From the NCBI GenBank assembly GCA_947452785.1, contig CANGDZ010000014.1, forward strand, positions 1 to 56,920: 56,920 nt of DNA. The letters are read 5' to 3'. Under the pieces are notes generated by a model that saw nothing but the letters and a program-made list of their open reading frames with translations, searched no databases and had not been told where the DNA came from. The translations under genes and the position numbers were made by a program. The DNA comes from Comamonadaceae bacterium. Its GTDB lineage: Bacteria; Pseudomonadota; Gammaproteobacteria; Burkholderiales; Burkholderiaceae_C. This document shows positions 43,445 through 52,453 of the stretch, in pieces (the first letter of the stretch is position 1; each line of letters opens with the position of its first letter).

Positions 43445-44398
43445 ATGATCACGCTCTTATTAAAACGGCTATGGCAGTTCATCTTCACGCTGTGGGCGGT
43501 GGCGACACTGATTTTTTTCATGCTGCGAGTCCTTCCCGGCGATCCGGTGGAGTTCAAGTACCTCAGTGATGGGGGGTCGATGTCAGTGGAACAACTGCAT
43601 GCGCAGAAAAAACGTTTTGGTTATGACAAATCAGTGCCAGAACAGTATGTGCAATGGATCGGGGGACTCACTCGCATGGACTTGGGCATTTCCGTTTGGA
43701 GTGAAAACCCCATCAAGGATGAAATTCGATCGCGTTTTGGCGTGACCCTGCAAATTGCCGTTGCTGCACTTTTGATTGGTGTGCTGCTGGCGATTCCGCT
43801 GGGGGTGGCTTCTGCGTTGACACGTGGCACATGGATTGACCAGGTGATCAGAGTGGTTACCGTCACTGGCCAGTCCATCCCGAGTTTTTGGATGGCGATG
43901 TTATTGATCCTTGCGCTGTTATCGACTACGGGCTGGATTCCTTCGATCCAAGAAGCCCGCTTCACAGAACAGCCGATGGAGTATCTGGCACAACTGTTTT
44001 TCCCAGCTTTGGTGGTGGGATGGCGCTTGTCGTCTGTGAATGCGCGCTTGCTTCGTTCTTCCCTGTTGGATGTACTGGGGCAGGACTATGTGCGCACAGC
44101 CCATGCCAAAGGTGTGCCCGCTGCTCGGGTGGTCTGGCGCCACGCACTGGGCAATGCCTTGCTGCCCACAGTCACCGTGATCGGCATCGAGTTTGCCGGT
44201 CTGTTGGGCGGACTGGTGGTGACTGAACAGGTTTTTAATATCAACGGCATCGGACGTCTTTTGATTCAAGCCATCAGCTACAACGATCTGGCCCTGATTC
44301 AGGGTTTGGTGATGCTGTTTGCGTTGATTTTCGTGACAGTGAACTTCGCAGTCGACATGGTTTACGCCATGCTGGATCCTCGCGTTCGAGCACACTGA
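43445..44398 (+). CDS. ABC transporter permease, DppB-like
   Basis: A 317-residue membrane protein with about six transmembrane helices. It begins 'LLLKRLWQFIFTLWAVATLIFFMLRVLPGDP', typical of DppB/OppB, and has the cytoplasmic coupling motif 'DYVRTAHAKGVPAARVVWRHALGNALLP'. It partners with the permease 12 bp downstream to form the membrane channel. Confidence 0.93.
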   Translation: MITLLLKRLWQFIFTLWAVATLIFFMLRVLPGDPVEFKYLSDGGSMSVEQLHAQKKRFGYDKSVPEQYVQWIGGLTRMDLGISVWSENPIKDEIRSRFGVTLQIAVAALLIGVLLAIPLGVASALTRGTWIDQVIRVVTVTGQSIPSFWMAMLLILALLSTTGWIPSIQEARFTEQPMEYLAQLFFPALVVGWRLSSVNARLLRSSLLDVLGQDYVRTAHAKGVPAARVVWRHALGNALLPTVTVIGIEFAGLLGGLVVTEQVFNINGIGRLLIQAISYNDLALIQGLVMLFALIFVTVNFAVDMVYAMLDPRVRAH

Positions 44399-44410
44399 GA
44401 AAGACGAATC

Positions 44411-45307
44411 ATGTCCCAGATCGACTTGGCCATTCCACTTCCTCGCGCTCACCGTGGGTTGAGGGAATTTTGGCGTTTCAGCCGCAGGCAGCCTTTGGGG
44501 GCAGTCGCGCTGTTATTGATCTTGCTGATGCTGGTTGCGGCACTCTTTGGACCGCATCTGTCACCCTATGATCCGTTGGCAACGCGTTTTGATGCTGTGT
44601 TGCAGTCACCTGATTCCGTGCACTGGATGGGGACGGACAACTACGGTCGTGATATTTTTTCTCGGCTGGTGGAGGGCACTCGCTCTGCGTTATTTTTAGG
44701 CATCACCACCGCCTTGATCGGGGCTTGCATCGGAGGTGGCATTGGTGCAACCTCGGCTTATTTTGGCGGCAGGATCGACGTGTTCATTCAACGCCTGAAT
44801 GACATCCTGTTGTCCATTCCTTTGATCGTTTCAGCCTTGGTGGTCGTGGCGGTGTTGGGGCGCCGTGAGGTTGCGGGCGTTGACATCAACCTCATGCTGG
44901 CCATCACCTTGCCCTACATTCCGGTGATGGCGCGTGTCATGCGCAGTGCAGCCCTGTCCATTCGTCATCTTCCCTATATTGAGGCGGCTCGTGCACTGGG
45001 TTTTTCGCACTGGCATGTCATCACCCGCCATCTTTTACCTAATTTGATTTCTCCCTGGTTGGTGATGATCAGCGCATTCACCGCGCAGACGATTCTGCTG
45101 GAGGCGTCGCTGTCATTTTTAGGCGTGGGGGTGCATGAGCCGACCCCCGCCTGGGGATTGATGCTGTCCAGCGTGAGCGTTGATGTTTTCATTAATGCCC
45201 CCTGGGTGATCCTGTTTCCTGGTCTGGCGATCAGTGTGACGGTATTTTCCTTCAGTCTTTTGGGAGATGCCTTGCGCGATGAGTTCGATCCTCGCAATAG
45301 CCACTGA
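44411..45307 (+). CDS. ABC transporter permease, DppC-like
   Basis: A 298-residue membrane protein with an N-terminal helix, 'LGTDNYGRDIFSRL'-like segment ('MGTDNYGRDIFSRLVEGTR') and coupling motif 'IEAARALGFSHWHVITRHLLPNL'. It completes the ABC importer (receptor, fused ATPase, two permeases). 29 bp separate it from the LigB-like gene. Confidence 0.93.
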   Translation: MSQIDLAIPLPRAHRGLREFWRFSRRQPLGAVALLLILLMLVAALFGPHLSPYDPLATRFDAVLQSPDSVHWMGTDNYGRDIFSRLVEGTRSALFLGITTALIGACIGGGIGATSAYFGGRIDVFIQRLNDILLSIPLIVSALVVVAVLGRREVAGVDINLMLAITLPYIPVMARVMRSAALSIRHLPYIEAARALGFSHWHVITRHLLPNLISPWLVMISAFTAQTILLEASLSFLGVGVHEPTPAWGLMLSSVSVDVFINAPWVILFPGLAISVTVFSFSLLGDALRDEFDPRNSH

Positions 45308-45336
45308 CCTGTTCATCCATCAACCACTGAAACACT

Positions 45337-46332
45337 ATGGCCGACATTGTTCTGGGTATTGGTACTTCACACAGCCCGATTCTGATCCTCGAAGGTGATG
45401 AGTGGATTCACCGCGCACGTGATGACCGTCGCAACCCATCACTCTATACCCAGGAAGGGCGCAAGCTTTCATATGACGAACTCGTCAGCGAACGCGGAGA
45501 GCCTTTCGCCAAGGAATCGGATCCTGCAGTATTTCCTGCTCAGGCCCAGCAGGCTGAGCGCGCACTGGACCGACTGGAGGCGATGTTGGTGCAGGCCAAG
45601 CCCGACGTCGTCTTGGTTATCGGAGATGATCAGGACGAGCTTTTCGGGTTTGACAACATGCCCGCATTTGCGGTCTACACAGGCCAAGAAATCGTGATGA
45701 AGGAAATGCCCTTGCCTCATCCTCGGCTGACATGGACAGACAAAACGTTCTGGGCCGGTTATGGCATGGACATGCCCCATCGATTTGCGGGTTCACCGGC
45801 CTTGGCGCGAGACATGGTCAAAGGCTTAATTCGTCAAGGTGTGGATGTGGCCGTGAGCGATTCGATCCCTCATCCCTCCCAGCGTGCTTTCGGCCATGCC
45901 TATGGTTTCATTTACCAACGCCTCATGAAGCGCTTGCGCGTGCCGATGTTGCCCGTGCTTCTCAACACATATTTCCCTCCCAATAATCCCACTTCAGGGC
46001 GGTGTTTTCAAATTGGCACGGCCATTGCGCACGCCTTGGCCGCTTCACCTATAGACGCACGGGTGGCTGTCATTGCCTCGGGTGGATTGAGTCATTTTCT
46101 GTGCGAGGAGGCATTCGATCGCCAAGTGATCCAAGCGCTCAAAGCGCATGATTTTGGGATGCTCACCCAAATACCGCAGGAGGCACTGTGCTCAGGTACT
46201 TCGGAGACGCGTAACTGGATCACCTTGGCGGGTGCCATTACACATTTGAGCTGCACCTACGATGAATATATCCCTGTCTATCGGACACCTGCCGGAACTG
46301 GCATCGGTTTGGCCTTTGCCGCCTGGTCCTGA
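45337..46332 (+). CDS. LigB-like extradiol dioxygenase family protein with His-to-Gln change at a metal ligand (copy 2)
   Basis: A 331-residue LigB-fold protein, paralogue of 29389-30390. H12 ('GTSHSP'), H187 ('FGHAYGF'), catalytic H253 ('GGLSHF') and E290 ('TSETRNW') are kept. The motif that is N-D-H in LigB is G-D-D-Q here (Q99). No LigA-type subunit is present. It is followed 40 bp later by a LigJ-like gene, which in gallate catabolism acts directly on the dioxygenase product, so a gallate-like trihydroxy acid is a reasonable substrate guess. Confidence 0.82.
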   Translation: MADIVLGIGTSHSPILILEGDEWIHRARDDRRNPSLYTQEGRKLSYDELVSERGEPFAKESDPAVFPAQAQQAERALDRLEAMLVQAKPDVVLVIGDDQDELFGFDNMPAFAVYTGQEIVMKEMPLPHPRLTWTDKTFWAGYGMDMPHRFAGSPALARDMVKGLIRQGVDVAVSDSIPHPSQRAFGHAYGFIYQRLMKRLRVPMLPVLLNTYFPPNNPTSGRCFQIGTAIAHALAASPIDARVAVIASGGLSHFLCEEAFDRQVIQALKAHDFGMLTQIPQEALCSGTSETRNWITLAGAITHLSCTYDEYIPVYRTPAGTGIGLAFAAWS

Positions 46333-46372
46333 TACAAACGCCTGATTATTTCCATTTCACAAGGACTGTCAC

Positions 46373-47365
46373 ATGATCATCGATTGCCACGGCCACGTAA
46401 GCCCACCCTCTGACCTCTGGGTCTACAAAGCCAATCTTTTGTCGCACCTCGGTGCCCACGGCAAACGGATGCCCCCCATCTCGGATGAAGACATTTTGCA
46501 TTTCGCTAATCGCAAGGAAATGGGTCCTGCAGGCCACGTGGACATGCTTAAACGCGTGGGCACAGACTTGCAGATGCTGTCCCCACGTCCATTCCAGATG
46601 ATGCACAGTGCTAAACCGAGTAAGTTGGTGCATTGGTTCACGGAAGAAACCAACAACATCATTGCCCGAACAGTTCAACTCATCCCCAATACCTTCGTCC
46701 CCATCGCAGGATTGCCACAGGCTGCAGGTGAACCGATTGAATCGGTTTTGCCGGAGCTGGAACGTTGCGTCAAGATGGGGTTTCGAGGTGTTTTGCTCAA
46801 TCCTGATCCCTACGAAAACACCGGTACCGAAGCCCCTCCCCTAGGGGATCGCTATTGGTACCCGTTGTATGCCAAATTGTGCGAACTGGACATTCCCATG
46901 CACATCCATGCGACCGGGTCACATTCCCCGCGCAGCCCATACACCTTGCATTTCGTTAATGAAGAGTCCATTGCTGTCTATGGCTTGGTGCACTCCGATG
47001 TGTTCAAAGATTTTCCGACCCTTAAAGTCGTGTGTTCACATGGCGGGGGATCCATTCCATACCAAATTGGACGTTTCCAATCGAGCGCCGGTCGTCGGGG
47101 CTTGGACTTTTTGGATGGTATGCGCAATATTTACTTTGATACGGTGTTGTATTCCGAAGAAGCATTGCGGCTTCTGATCAAGACTGTGGGCGCAGACCGC
47201 TGCCTCTTTGGTTCTGAATGTCCAGGTGTTGGCTCAACGATCGATACGTCGACGGGGCGCACCCGCGATGACATCCGACCCCTCATTGCCGGTTTTGATT
47301 GGCTCAGTGCCGCAGACAAACAGTTGATTTTTGAAGACAACGCGCGAAAAGTTTTTCGCCTGTAG
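46373..47365 (+). CDS. Amidohydrolase-family protein, LigJ (4-oxalomesaconate hydratase)-like (copy 2)
   Basis: A 330-residue protein with LigJ metal ligands H6, H8 ('DCHGHVS'), H179 ('HIHATG') and E282 ('LFGSECPG'). 'PELERCVKMGFRGVLLNPDP' and 'HGGGSIPYQIGRF' match LigJ closely. It would hydrate 4-oxalomesaconate or a similar ring-opened diacid. It sits directly after the LigB-like gene, and three RraA/LigK-like genes lie further down the same run, which supports the assignment. Paralogue of 18374-19375. Confidence 0.8.
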   Translation: MIIDCHGHVSPPSDLWVYKANLLSHLGAHGKRMPPISDEDILHFANRKEMGPAGHVDMLKRVGTDLQMLSPRPFQMMHSAKPSKLVHWFTEETNNIIARTVQLIPNTFVPIAGLPQAAGEPIESVLPELERCVKMGFRGVLLNPDPYENTGTEAPPLGDRYWYPLYAKLCELDIPMHIHATGSHSPRSPYTLHFVNEESIAVYGLVHSDVFKDFPTLKVVCSHGGGSIPYQIGRFQSSAGRRGLDFLDGMRNIYFDTVLYSEEALRLLIKTVGADRCLFGSECPGVGSTIDTSTGRTRDDIRPLIAGFDWLSAADKQLIFEDNARKVFRL

Positions 47366-47401
47366 TTCTGAATCTTTTTCTTCAAATATGTAGGAATACC
47401 C

Positions 47402-48295
47402 ATGAAAATCACTCGTTTCAACGAAGGTCGAATCGGCATTGTGGTTGATGACTCGCATCTGGTGGATGTGACCAGTTTGGTTGGGCAAGATGCCTCTGAA
47501 TGGCCTGCTGTGGGCATGAATCGGGTGATCGCCCAAATCGAGACCTATCGGCCCCTGATCGAGCAGTCGTTGCAGTCATTGCCACGCATCTCCTTGGATC
47601 AAGTCGTGTTGCGTACACCGATCCCTTGGCCAAACAAAGTCATTGCCTATCCTGTCAATTACCATGATCACGGCAAAGAAATGCAGGCGGGTTACCGTGC
47701 CAATCACCAAGGCTTTTTTCTGAAGCCGCCTTCGTCTTTGTCCGGCGCGGGTGAGCCGATCCAGTTGCCGGTGGTTCCTGGCCGCGAAGTGCACCATGAG
47801 GCTGAACTGGGAATCATCATTGGCAAGGAATGTCGTGGAATTGAACGAGAAAATTGGAAAGAATTCGTTTTTGGTTATGCCTGTTTGCTCGACATGGTCG
47901 TGCGAGGCAAAGAGGAGCGCGTCTTTCGCAAAGCCTTTGACACCTTTTGCCCTGTCGGGCCTTGGATCACAACGGCCGATGAAGTCGGCGAGCCCACGGC
48001 TTTGGAGATGAAGCTGTGGGTCAATGGCGAGCTGAAGCAACACGCAAATACACGGGACCTGGTGCTCGACATCCCTGGCATGGTGCAAATGGCTGCTGCT
48101 GTGATGACCTTGTATCCAGGTGACATCATTGCAACTGGAACGCCAGCCGGCGTGGGGCCCGTGAAGGAAGGAGACACCATCCGCATTGTCATTGACCGCG
48201 TGGGTGAAATGAATGTGAAAGTCACGCAAGGCACCATGGGCCAAACCCCTGTGTTCGCTCAACCCTATACGCCAGACATCATCAAGCAGAAATGA
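47402..48295 (+). CDS. Fumarylacetoacetate hydrolase (FAH) family protein, probable fumarylpyruvate/acylpyruvate hydrolase
   Basis: A 297-residue FAH-fold protein. Metal ligands are the Glu pair in 'HHEAELGIIIGKE' and Asp in 'GYACLLDMVVRGK'. 'IATGTPAGVGPVKEGDTI' is the C-terminal signature. Its stop overlaps the start of the gentisate-dioxygenase-like gene by 4 bp, so it probably hydrolyses maleylpyruvate or fumarylpyruvate to pyruvate and a C4 diacid. No maleylpyruvate isomerase gene is visible in the window. Confidence 0.88.
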   Translation: MKITRFNEGRIGIVVDDSHLVDVTSLVGQDASEWPAVGMNRVIAQIETYRPLIEQSLQSLPRISLDQVVLRTPIPWPNKVIAYPVNYHDHGKEMQAGYRANHQGFFLKPPSSLSGAGEPIQLPVVPGREVHHEAELGIIIGKECRGIERENWKEFVFGYACLLDMVVRGKEERVFRKAFDTFCPVGPWITTADEVGEPTALEMKLWVNGELKQHANTRDLVLDIPGMVQMAAAVMTLYPGDIIATGTPAGVGPVKEGDTIRIVIDRVGEMNVKVTQGTMGQTPVFAQPYTPDIIKQK

Positions 48296-49230
48296 ACAGC
48301 ATGAAAACACTTGAAGAACTTTATGTGGCCATTGAACATTTGAACATGGAAGGGGGGTGGCATCGTCGCCAACCCTCACTGTGGCCGCAGCCCAAAGCCA
48401 ATTTCCTGCCAGCGCATTGGCGATATGCCGATGTGAAACCCATTCTTGAGGCCGCAGGCCACTTGGTGGATCACCACTTAGCCGAACGTCGCAACCTGAC
48501 ATTGACCAACCCATTGGAGGGCAATTGGTACTCGACTGTACGTACATTGGTGGCAGCCTATCAGTCAATCAAGCCAGGAGAGAACGCACTTTCACACCGC
48601 CACACGCCGAACGCACTCAGGATCATTTTGGAGGGGAAGGGGACCTACACGGTGGTCAATGGCACACGTGTCGAAATGCGTCCAGGTGACGTGTTGCTGA
48701 CTCCCAGTTGGAACTGGCATTCCCATGAAGCTATTGGGCCAGACGAGTGTTTTTGGGTGGATGTTTTGGATGTCCCCTTGGTGCACCTCTTGGAGCCGAT
48801 GTTCTTTGAACACCATCCAGAGCGTTGTGAGCCGGTCAAGGAAAATGTCGAATCTTCCCCGTTGGCTTTTCGTTGGGAAGATTCGGTGCGCCGACTCGAT
48901 GCAGAAACGGTTTCCCCGGTGCACGGGACGGCAGAATATGAAATAGAACTGGGTTCTCCTGCCATGAAGACCATTGGCATTCATGTGCAGCGCATGAGTG
49001 CGGGCTTCCAATCTCATGTTCATCAGAGCACAGCGAATGCCGTGCTGACGGTCCTGGAGGGCTCTGGGACCAGCCGCATCGGTGACCAAGAGATTTCGTG
49101 GTCGAAAGGCGATGTCATCGCAGTGCCTGGCTGGCAAGCTTATCAACACCATGTGCGCGAAAGCACCCACATGGTGCGCGTGAGCGATGAACCCGTCATG
49201 CGGGCTTTCGACTTTCTGCGTTCACGCTGA
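48292..49230 (+). CDS. Gentisate 1,2-dioxygenase-like bicupin
   Basis: A 312-residue double-cupin protein. The first cupin has the iron ligands H102, H104 ('LSHRHTPNALRIILEG') and H143 ('WNWHSHEA'). The second cupin ('FQSHVHQSTANAVLTVLEG') keeps a His-x-His pair. Gentisate dioxygenase opens gentisate to maleylpyruvate. It is somewhat shorter than typical members (about 340-350). ATGAACAGCATGAAA gives two possible starts; the first overlaps the FAH gene stop. A 1-hydroxy-2-naphthoate or salicylate dioxygenase is an alternative in the same family. Confidence 0.85.
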   Translation: MNSMKTLEELYVAIEHLNMEGGWHRRQPSLWPQPKANFLPAHWRYADVKPILEAAGHLVDHHLAERRNLTLTNPLEGNWYSTVRTLVAAYQSIKPGENALSHRHTPNALRIILEGKGTYTVVNGTRVEMRPGDVLLTPSWNWHSHEAIGPDECFWVDVLDVPLVHLLEPMFFEHHPERCEPVKENVESSPLAFRWEDSVRRLDAETVSPVHGTAEYEIELGSPAMKTIGIHVQRMSAGFQSHVHQSTANAVLTVLEGSGTSRIGDQEISWSKGDVIAVPGWQAYQHHVRESTHMVRVSDEPVMRAFDFLRSR

Positions 49231-49245
49231 AACCAGGAGACCGTC

Positions 49246-50235
49246 ATGTCAACATTCAATTTCCTTCTGAGCCGCCGACGTCTGAATGCCGTCTTCACAG
49301 CGCTGTCGCTGATCGTGCTTTTTTGCCAGGCTTATGCGCAGGATGTATATCCTTCGGAGCGCTCGATCCGCATCGTCACACCCTATGAGCCTGGCAGCTT
49401 GGTGGATGTCACCACTCGTCTCGTGGCGGATGGTCTCAGGTCCGAGTTGGGTCAGAATGTGGTCGTTGAGAACCGAACTGGCGGCATGGGGATGATCGCC
49501 ATGACGGCGCTTCTCAGTGCACCCGCTGACGGCTATACCCTGCTGACGGATACACCCGCGTCGGCGATCAACCCGACGCTTCATAAAGTCAAGTACAACC
49601 CCAAGACCGACATCGCGCCCATCGCACAGTTCATGCGTCTGCCATTTGCCATTGGCGTGCATCCTTCTTTGGCCGTTCGAACTGCTGCTGATTTGGTCGC
49701 GTATGCACGTAAAAATCCCGGTTCGATCGATATGGCTGTCGCGGGCACTTCAACCCGATTGGCTGGAGAATTGTTCTCTATCCAAAACGGTATCAAGTTC
49801 AATCCCATACCCTACAAGGGTGCAGCGCCCGCCATGCTGTCGGTCCTCAAAAACGAGACGCAGTTGATTTTTCTGGATGCTGGCAATTTGGTGCCTCACA
49901 TCGCGGGTGGAAAGATGAATGGACTCTTGGTGACATCGGATCAACGCTTTGTAGCTTTAAAAGATGTCCCCACTGCGAAGGAGGCAGGCTTCCCGGCTTT
50001 TGACGTGAGCACCTGGTTTGGCATGTTTGCTCGGGCGGAAGTTCCGCAGGAGGTGCAAGACAAGCTGAATGCGGCTGTGCGTAAGGTGATGCTGTCGCCC
50101 AAGTTAGAGGAATACCTAAAGCAGCGCGGCGCCATGGCGTCCAGCATGACCACACCTCAATTCAAGGGATTTTTCAACCGCGAAGTGGACACTTGGGCGG
50201 AAGTGATTCGCAAAGCGGACATCAAAGCGGAGTGA
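49246..50235 (+). CDS. Bug-family (TctC) substrate-binding protein
   Basis: A 329-residue receptor with a signal peptide ending 'CQAYAQ', ligand loop 'TPYEPGSLVD' and 'VENRTGGMGMIA'. Its ligand loop (P-G-S-L-V-D) departs from the G-G-x-T-D pattern. It lies between the gentisate dioxygenase and a flavin hydroxylase, so its ligand could be a hydroxybenzoate. Confidence 0.9.
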   Translation: MSTFNFLLSRRRLNAVFTALSLIVLFCQAYAQDVYPSERSIRIVTPYEPGSLVDVTTRLVADGLRSELGQNVVVENRTGGMGMIAMTALLSAPADGYTLLTDTPASAINPTLHKVKYNPKTDIAPIAQFMRLPFAIGVHPSLAVRTAADLVAYARKNPGSIDMAVAGTSTRLAGELFSIQNGIKFNPIPYKGAAPAMLSVLKNETQLIFLDAGNLVPHIAGGKMNGLLVTSDQRFVALKDVPTAKEAGFPAFDVSTWFGMFARAEVPQEVQDKLNAAVRKVMLSPKLEEYLKQRGAMASSMTTPQFKGFFNREVDTWAEVIRKADIKAE

Positions 50236-50263
50236 TCCGCATTAACCAACAAAGGAGAACACC

Positions 50264-51454
50264 ATGCATGTTTTGATAGCTGGTGGAGGCATTGGAGGAT
50301 TGGCTGCGGCGGCAGCCTTGCTGCTCAAAGGGATCGACGTGGATGTTTATGAGCAGGCCGAGGATCTTAAAGAGGTCGGTGCGGGCATCCAGATCAGCCC
50401 GAACGGCAATCGTGTGTTGGATGCCTTGGGTGTTTTTCAGAACCTCAAGGCCTTGTCCTGCGATCCTGAACGCAAAGAGTTTCGTCTCTGGAACACTGGA
50501 CGTCCCTGGCCCATGTTCAGCCTGGGCAAGGCTGTGGTCGAAAAATATGGGTATCCCTATTTGACGGTTTACCGCCCTGATTTGCATGGCGCTTTGGCGC
50601 AGCGGGTGCGCGAACTCAAGCCGGATGCGATTCATTTGGGCTGTCCCGCCGCAGGATTGAATCAAGACTACAACGGGGTCCAACTGGTGCTTAAAGAGGG
50701 CCGTACTCTCCGTGGGGATGCGCTGATTGGCGCTGATGGCGTACGCTCTGTTGTGCGCAACACCTTGTGGGGCCCCACCAATCCAGAGTTCACGGGCATG
50801 GTCACTTGGCGCAGCTTGATTCCCATGGAGTTGCTGCCCACCCATATGCAGGTTTCGGTAGGTTCGACTTGGATTGGTCCAGGTGGACACGTGGTCACTT
50901 ACCCACTGCACAAGTCGAAGATCATGAATTTTGTGGCGACTATCGAAGGTCGCACCTGGAACCACAGCGGCGGCAGCGCTCCCGGCACCACCGAGGAATG
51001 TTTGAGTGACTTCGCAGGCTGGCATGAGGATGTGCTCACCATGATTCGCCTGTCTCCCAGCTTGCTCAAATGGGCCTTGGCCAGCCGCGAACCGATCGCG
51101 CAGTGGACCCAAGGCCGCGTCAGCTTGTTGGGTGATGCTGCGCATGCGACGCTTCCTTTTCTGGCCCAAGGGGCTGTGCATTCCATTGAGGATGGATGGG
51201 TGCTTGCGCGCTGCTTGGAGGGCATCGCGCCGGCGAAAGTCCCTGAGGCGCTGCAGCGTTACGAGAAAGCTCGCGTTGAGCGGACAAGTCGCATGGTACG
51301 CGGAGCCACAGCAAACACAGAACGTTTCCACAGCAAAGAATTGGCGACTGAAGAGCGTGCAGAAAAGTATTTGCAACTGGAATGGAGCCAGAGCCCTATC
51401 TTTGAGCGTTATGACTGGCTCTATCGCTACGATGCGGTCACGGTACCTGTTTAA
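50264..51454 (+). CDS. FAD-dependent monooxygenase, 3-hydroxybenzoate 6-hydroxylase/salicylate hydroxylase type
   Basis: A 396-residue class A flavoprotein hydroxylase. 'IAGGGIGGLAAAAALL' (5-20) with E30 binds the ADP part of FAD; 'GADGVRSVVR' is the DG motif; 'RVSLLGDAAHATLPFLAQGAVHSIEDG' the GD motif. AAAGGAG precedes the ATG. Grouped with gentisate dioxygenase and FAH genes, it most likely makes gentisate from 3-hydroxybenzoate; salicylate is the alternative. It ends 3 bp before the HMG-CoA-lyase-like gene. Confidence 0.86.
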   Translation: MHVLIAGGGIGGLAAAAALLLKGIDVDVYEQAEDLKEVGAGIQISPNGNRVLDALGVFQNLKALSCDPERKEFRLWNTGRPWPMFSLGKAVVEKYGYPYLTVYRPDLHGALAQRVRELKPDAIHLGCPAAGLNQDYNGVQLVLKEGRTLRGDALIGADGVRSVVRNTLWGPTNPEFTGMVTWRSLIPMELLPTHMQVSVGSTWIGPGGHVVTYPLHKSKIMNFVATIEGRTWNHSGGSAPGTTEECLSDFAGWHEDVLTMIRLSPSLLKWALASREPIAQWTQGRVSLLGDAAHATLPFLAQGAVHSIEDGWVLARCLEGIAPAKVPEALQRYEKARVERTSRMVRGATANTERFHSKELATEERAEKYLQLEWSQSPIFERYDWLYRYDAVTVPV

Positions 51455-51457
51455 ATC

Positions 51458-52402
51458 ATGAGTGCCTCCAACGGTGTTGTTTTGGTCAGCGAAGTCGGTC
51501 CTCGCGACGGACTTCAATCGATCGCGAGGACCATGTCCACGCAGAACAAGTGTCACTGGATCCGTGACTTGCATGCGGCTGGTTTGCGCGAAATCGAAGT
51601 CGGCTCATTTGTTCCTGCATCGCTGTTACCGCAGATGGCGGATGTGAAAGAAGTCGTTCAACACGCCTTGAGCTTGCCTGGTTTGCAAGTGGCGGTATTG
51701 GTGCCCAATTTACGGGGCGCTTTAGCCGCCTTTGAAGCAGGCGTTCACAAGATCACCTTGCCAGTGTCGGTCACAGAGGCGCATTCGCTCGCGAATGTCC
51801 GCAAGACCCGCGAACAAGTAATCGACGAATTGCGCGCCATCGTGGCGGTCAAACGCGAGCGCTTTCCGACCGTCATGGTGGAAGCGGGACTGTCGGTGGC
51901 ATTTGGATGCACGCTCGCCGGACGGGTCGAGGAAGCCGAAACCTTGCGCATGTCCGAACTTGCGGCGGCCACAGGAGTCGATGAGGTGGGTCTTTCAGAC
52001 ACCAGTGGTTATGCCCAACCTCGCCAGGTGTATCGGCTCTTCAGGGCCTTGCAGTCGATGCTGGGCGATCGATGTGGTGGCGCACATTTTCACAATACCC
52101 GAGGCCAAGGTTTAGCCAATGTGGTGGCGGCATTGGATGCCGGTGTGACCACATTCGATGCAAGCCAAGGCGGTCTAGGAGGCTGCCCCTATGCCCCGGG
52201 CGCCAGTGGCAATATTGTGACTGAAGACCTGGTTTTCTTGCTGGAGAGCATGGGTTACGACACGGGGATTGACCTGTTGCGAATGGCCGATGCAAGAGCG
52301 AGCCTGCAAGCGGGTTTGGTCGGCGAGCCGCTGTATGGCATGGTGCCTGAGGCCGGTCTCCCCAAGGATTTTCGTTATGCCCGTGAGTGCGGTGCTTTAT
52401 GA
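51458..52402 (+). CDS. HMG-CoA lyase family protein
   Basis: A 314-residue TIM-barrel lyase. 'VSEVGPRDGLQ' (metal and substrate binding), 'SDTSGYAQP', 'AHFHNTRGQGLANV' and the active-site loop 'GGLGGCPYAPGASGN' with the catalytic Cys are all present. It splits a 3-hydroxy-3-methylglutaryl-CoA-type thioester into acetyl-CoA and a keto acid. It precedes a family III CoA-transferase, and together they could activate and cleave a branched hydroxy diacid from ring cleavage, as in citramalate or HMG routes. The actual substrate is not shown by sequence. Confidence 0.9.
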   Translation: MSASNGVVLVSEVGPRDGLQSIARTMSTQNKCHWIRDLHAAGLREIEVGSFVPASLLPQMADVKEVVQHALSLPGLQVAVLVPNLRGALAAFEAGVHKITLPVSVTEAHSLANVRKTREQVIDELRAIVAVKRERFPTVMVEAGLSVAFGCTLAGRVEEAETLRMSELAAATGVDEVGLSDTSGYAQPRQVYRLFRALQSMLGDRCGGAHFHNTRGQGLANVVAALDAGVTTFDASQGGLGGCPYAPGASGNIVTEDLVFLLESMGYDTGIDLLRMADARASLQAGLVGEPLYGMVPEAGLPKDFRYARECGAL

Positions 52403-52453
52403 CGTCCCAAGGGTGCTTAAGCTGCGCGCAGCTCACATACTGGTTGTCATCCC

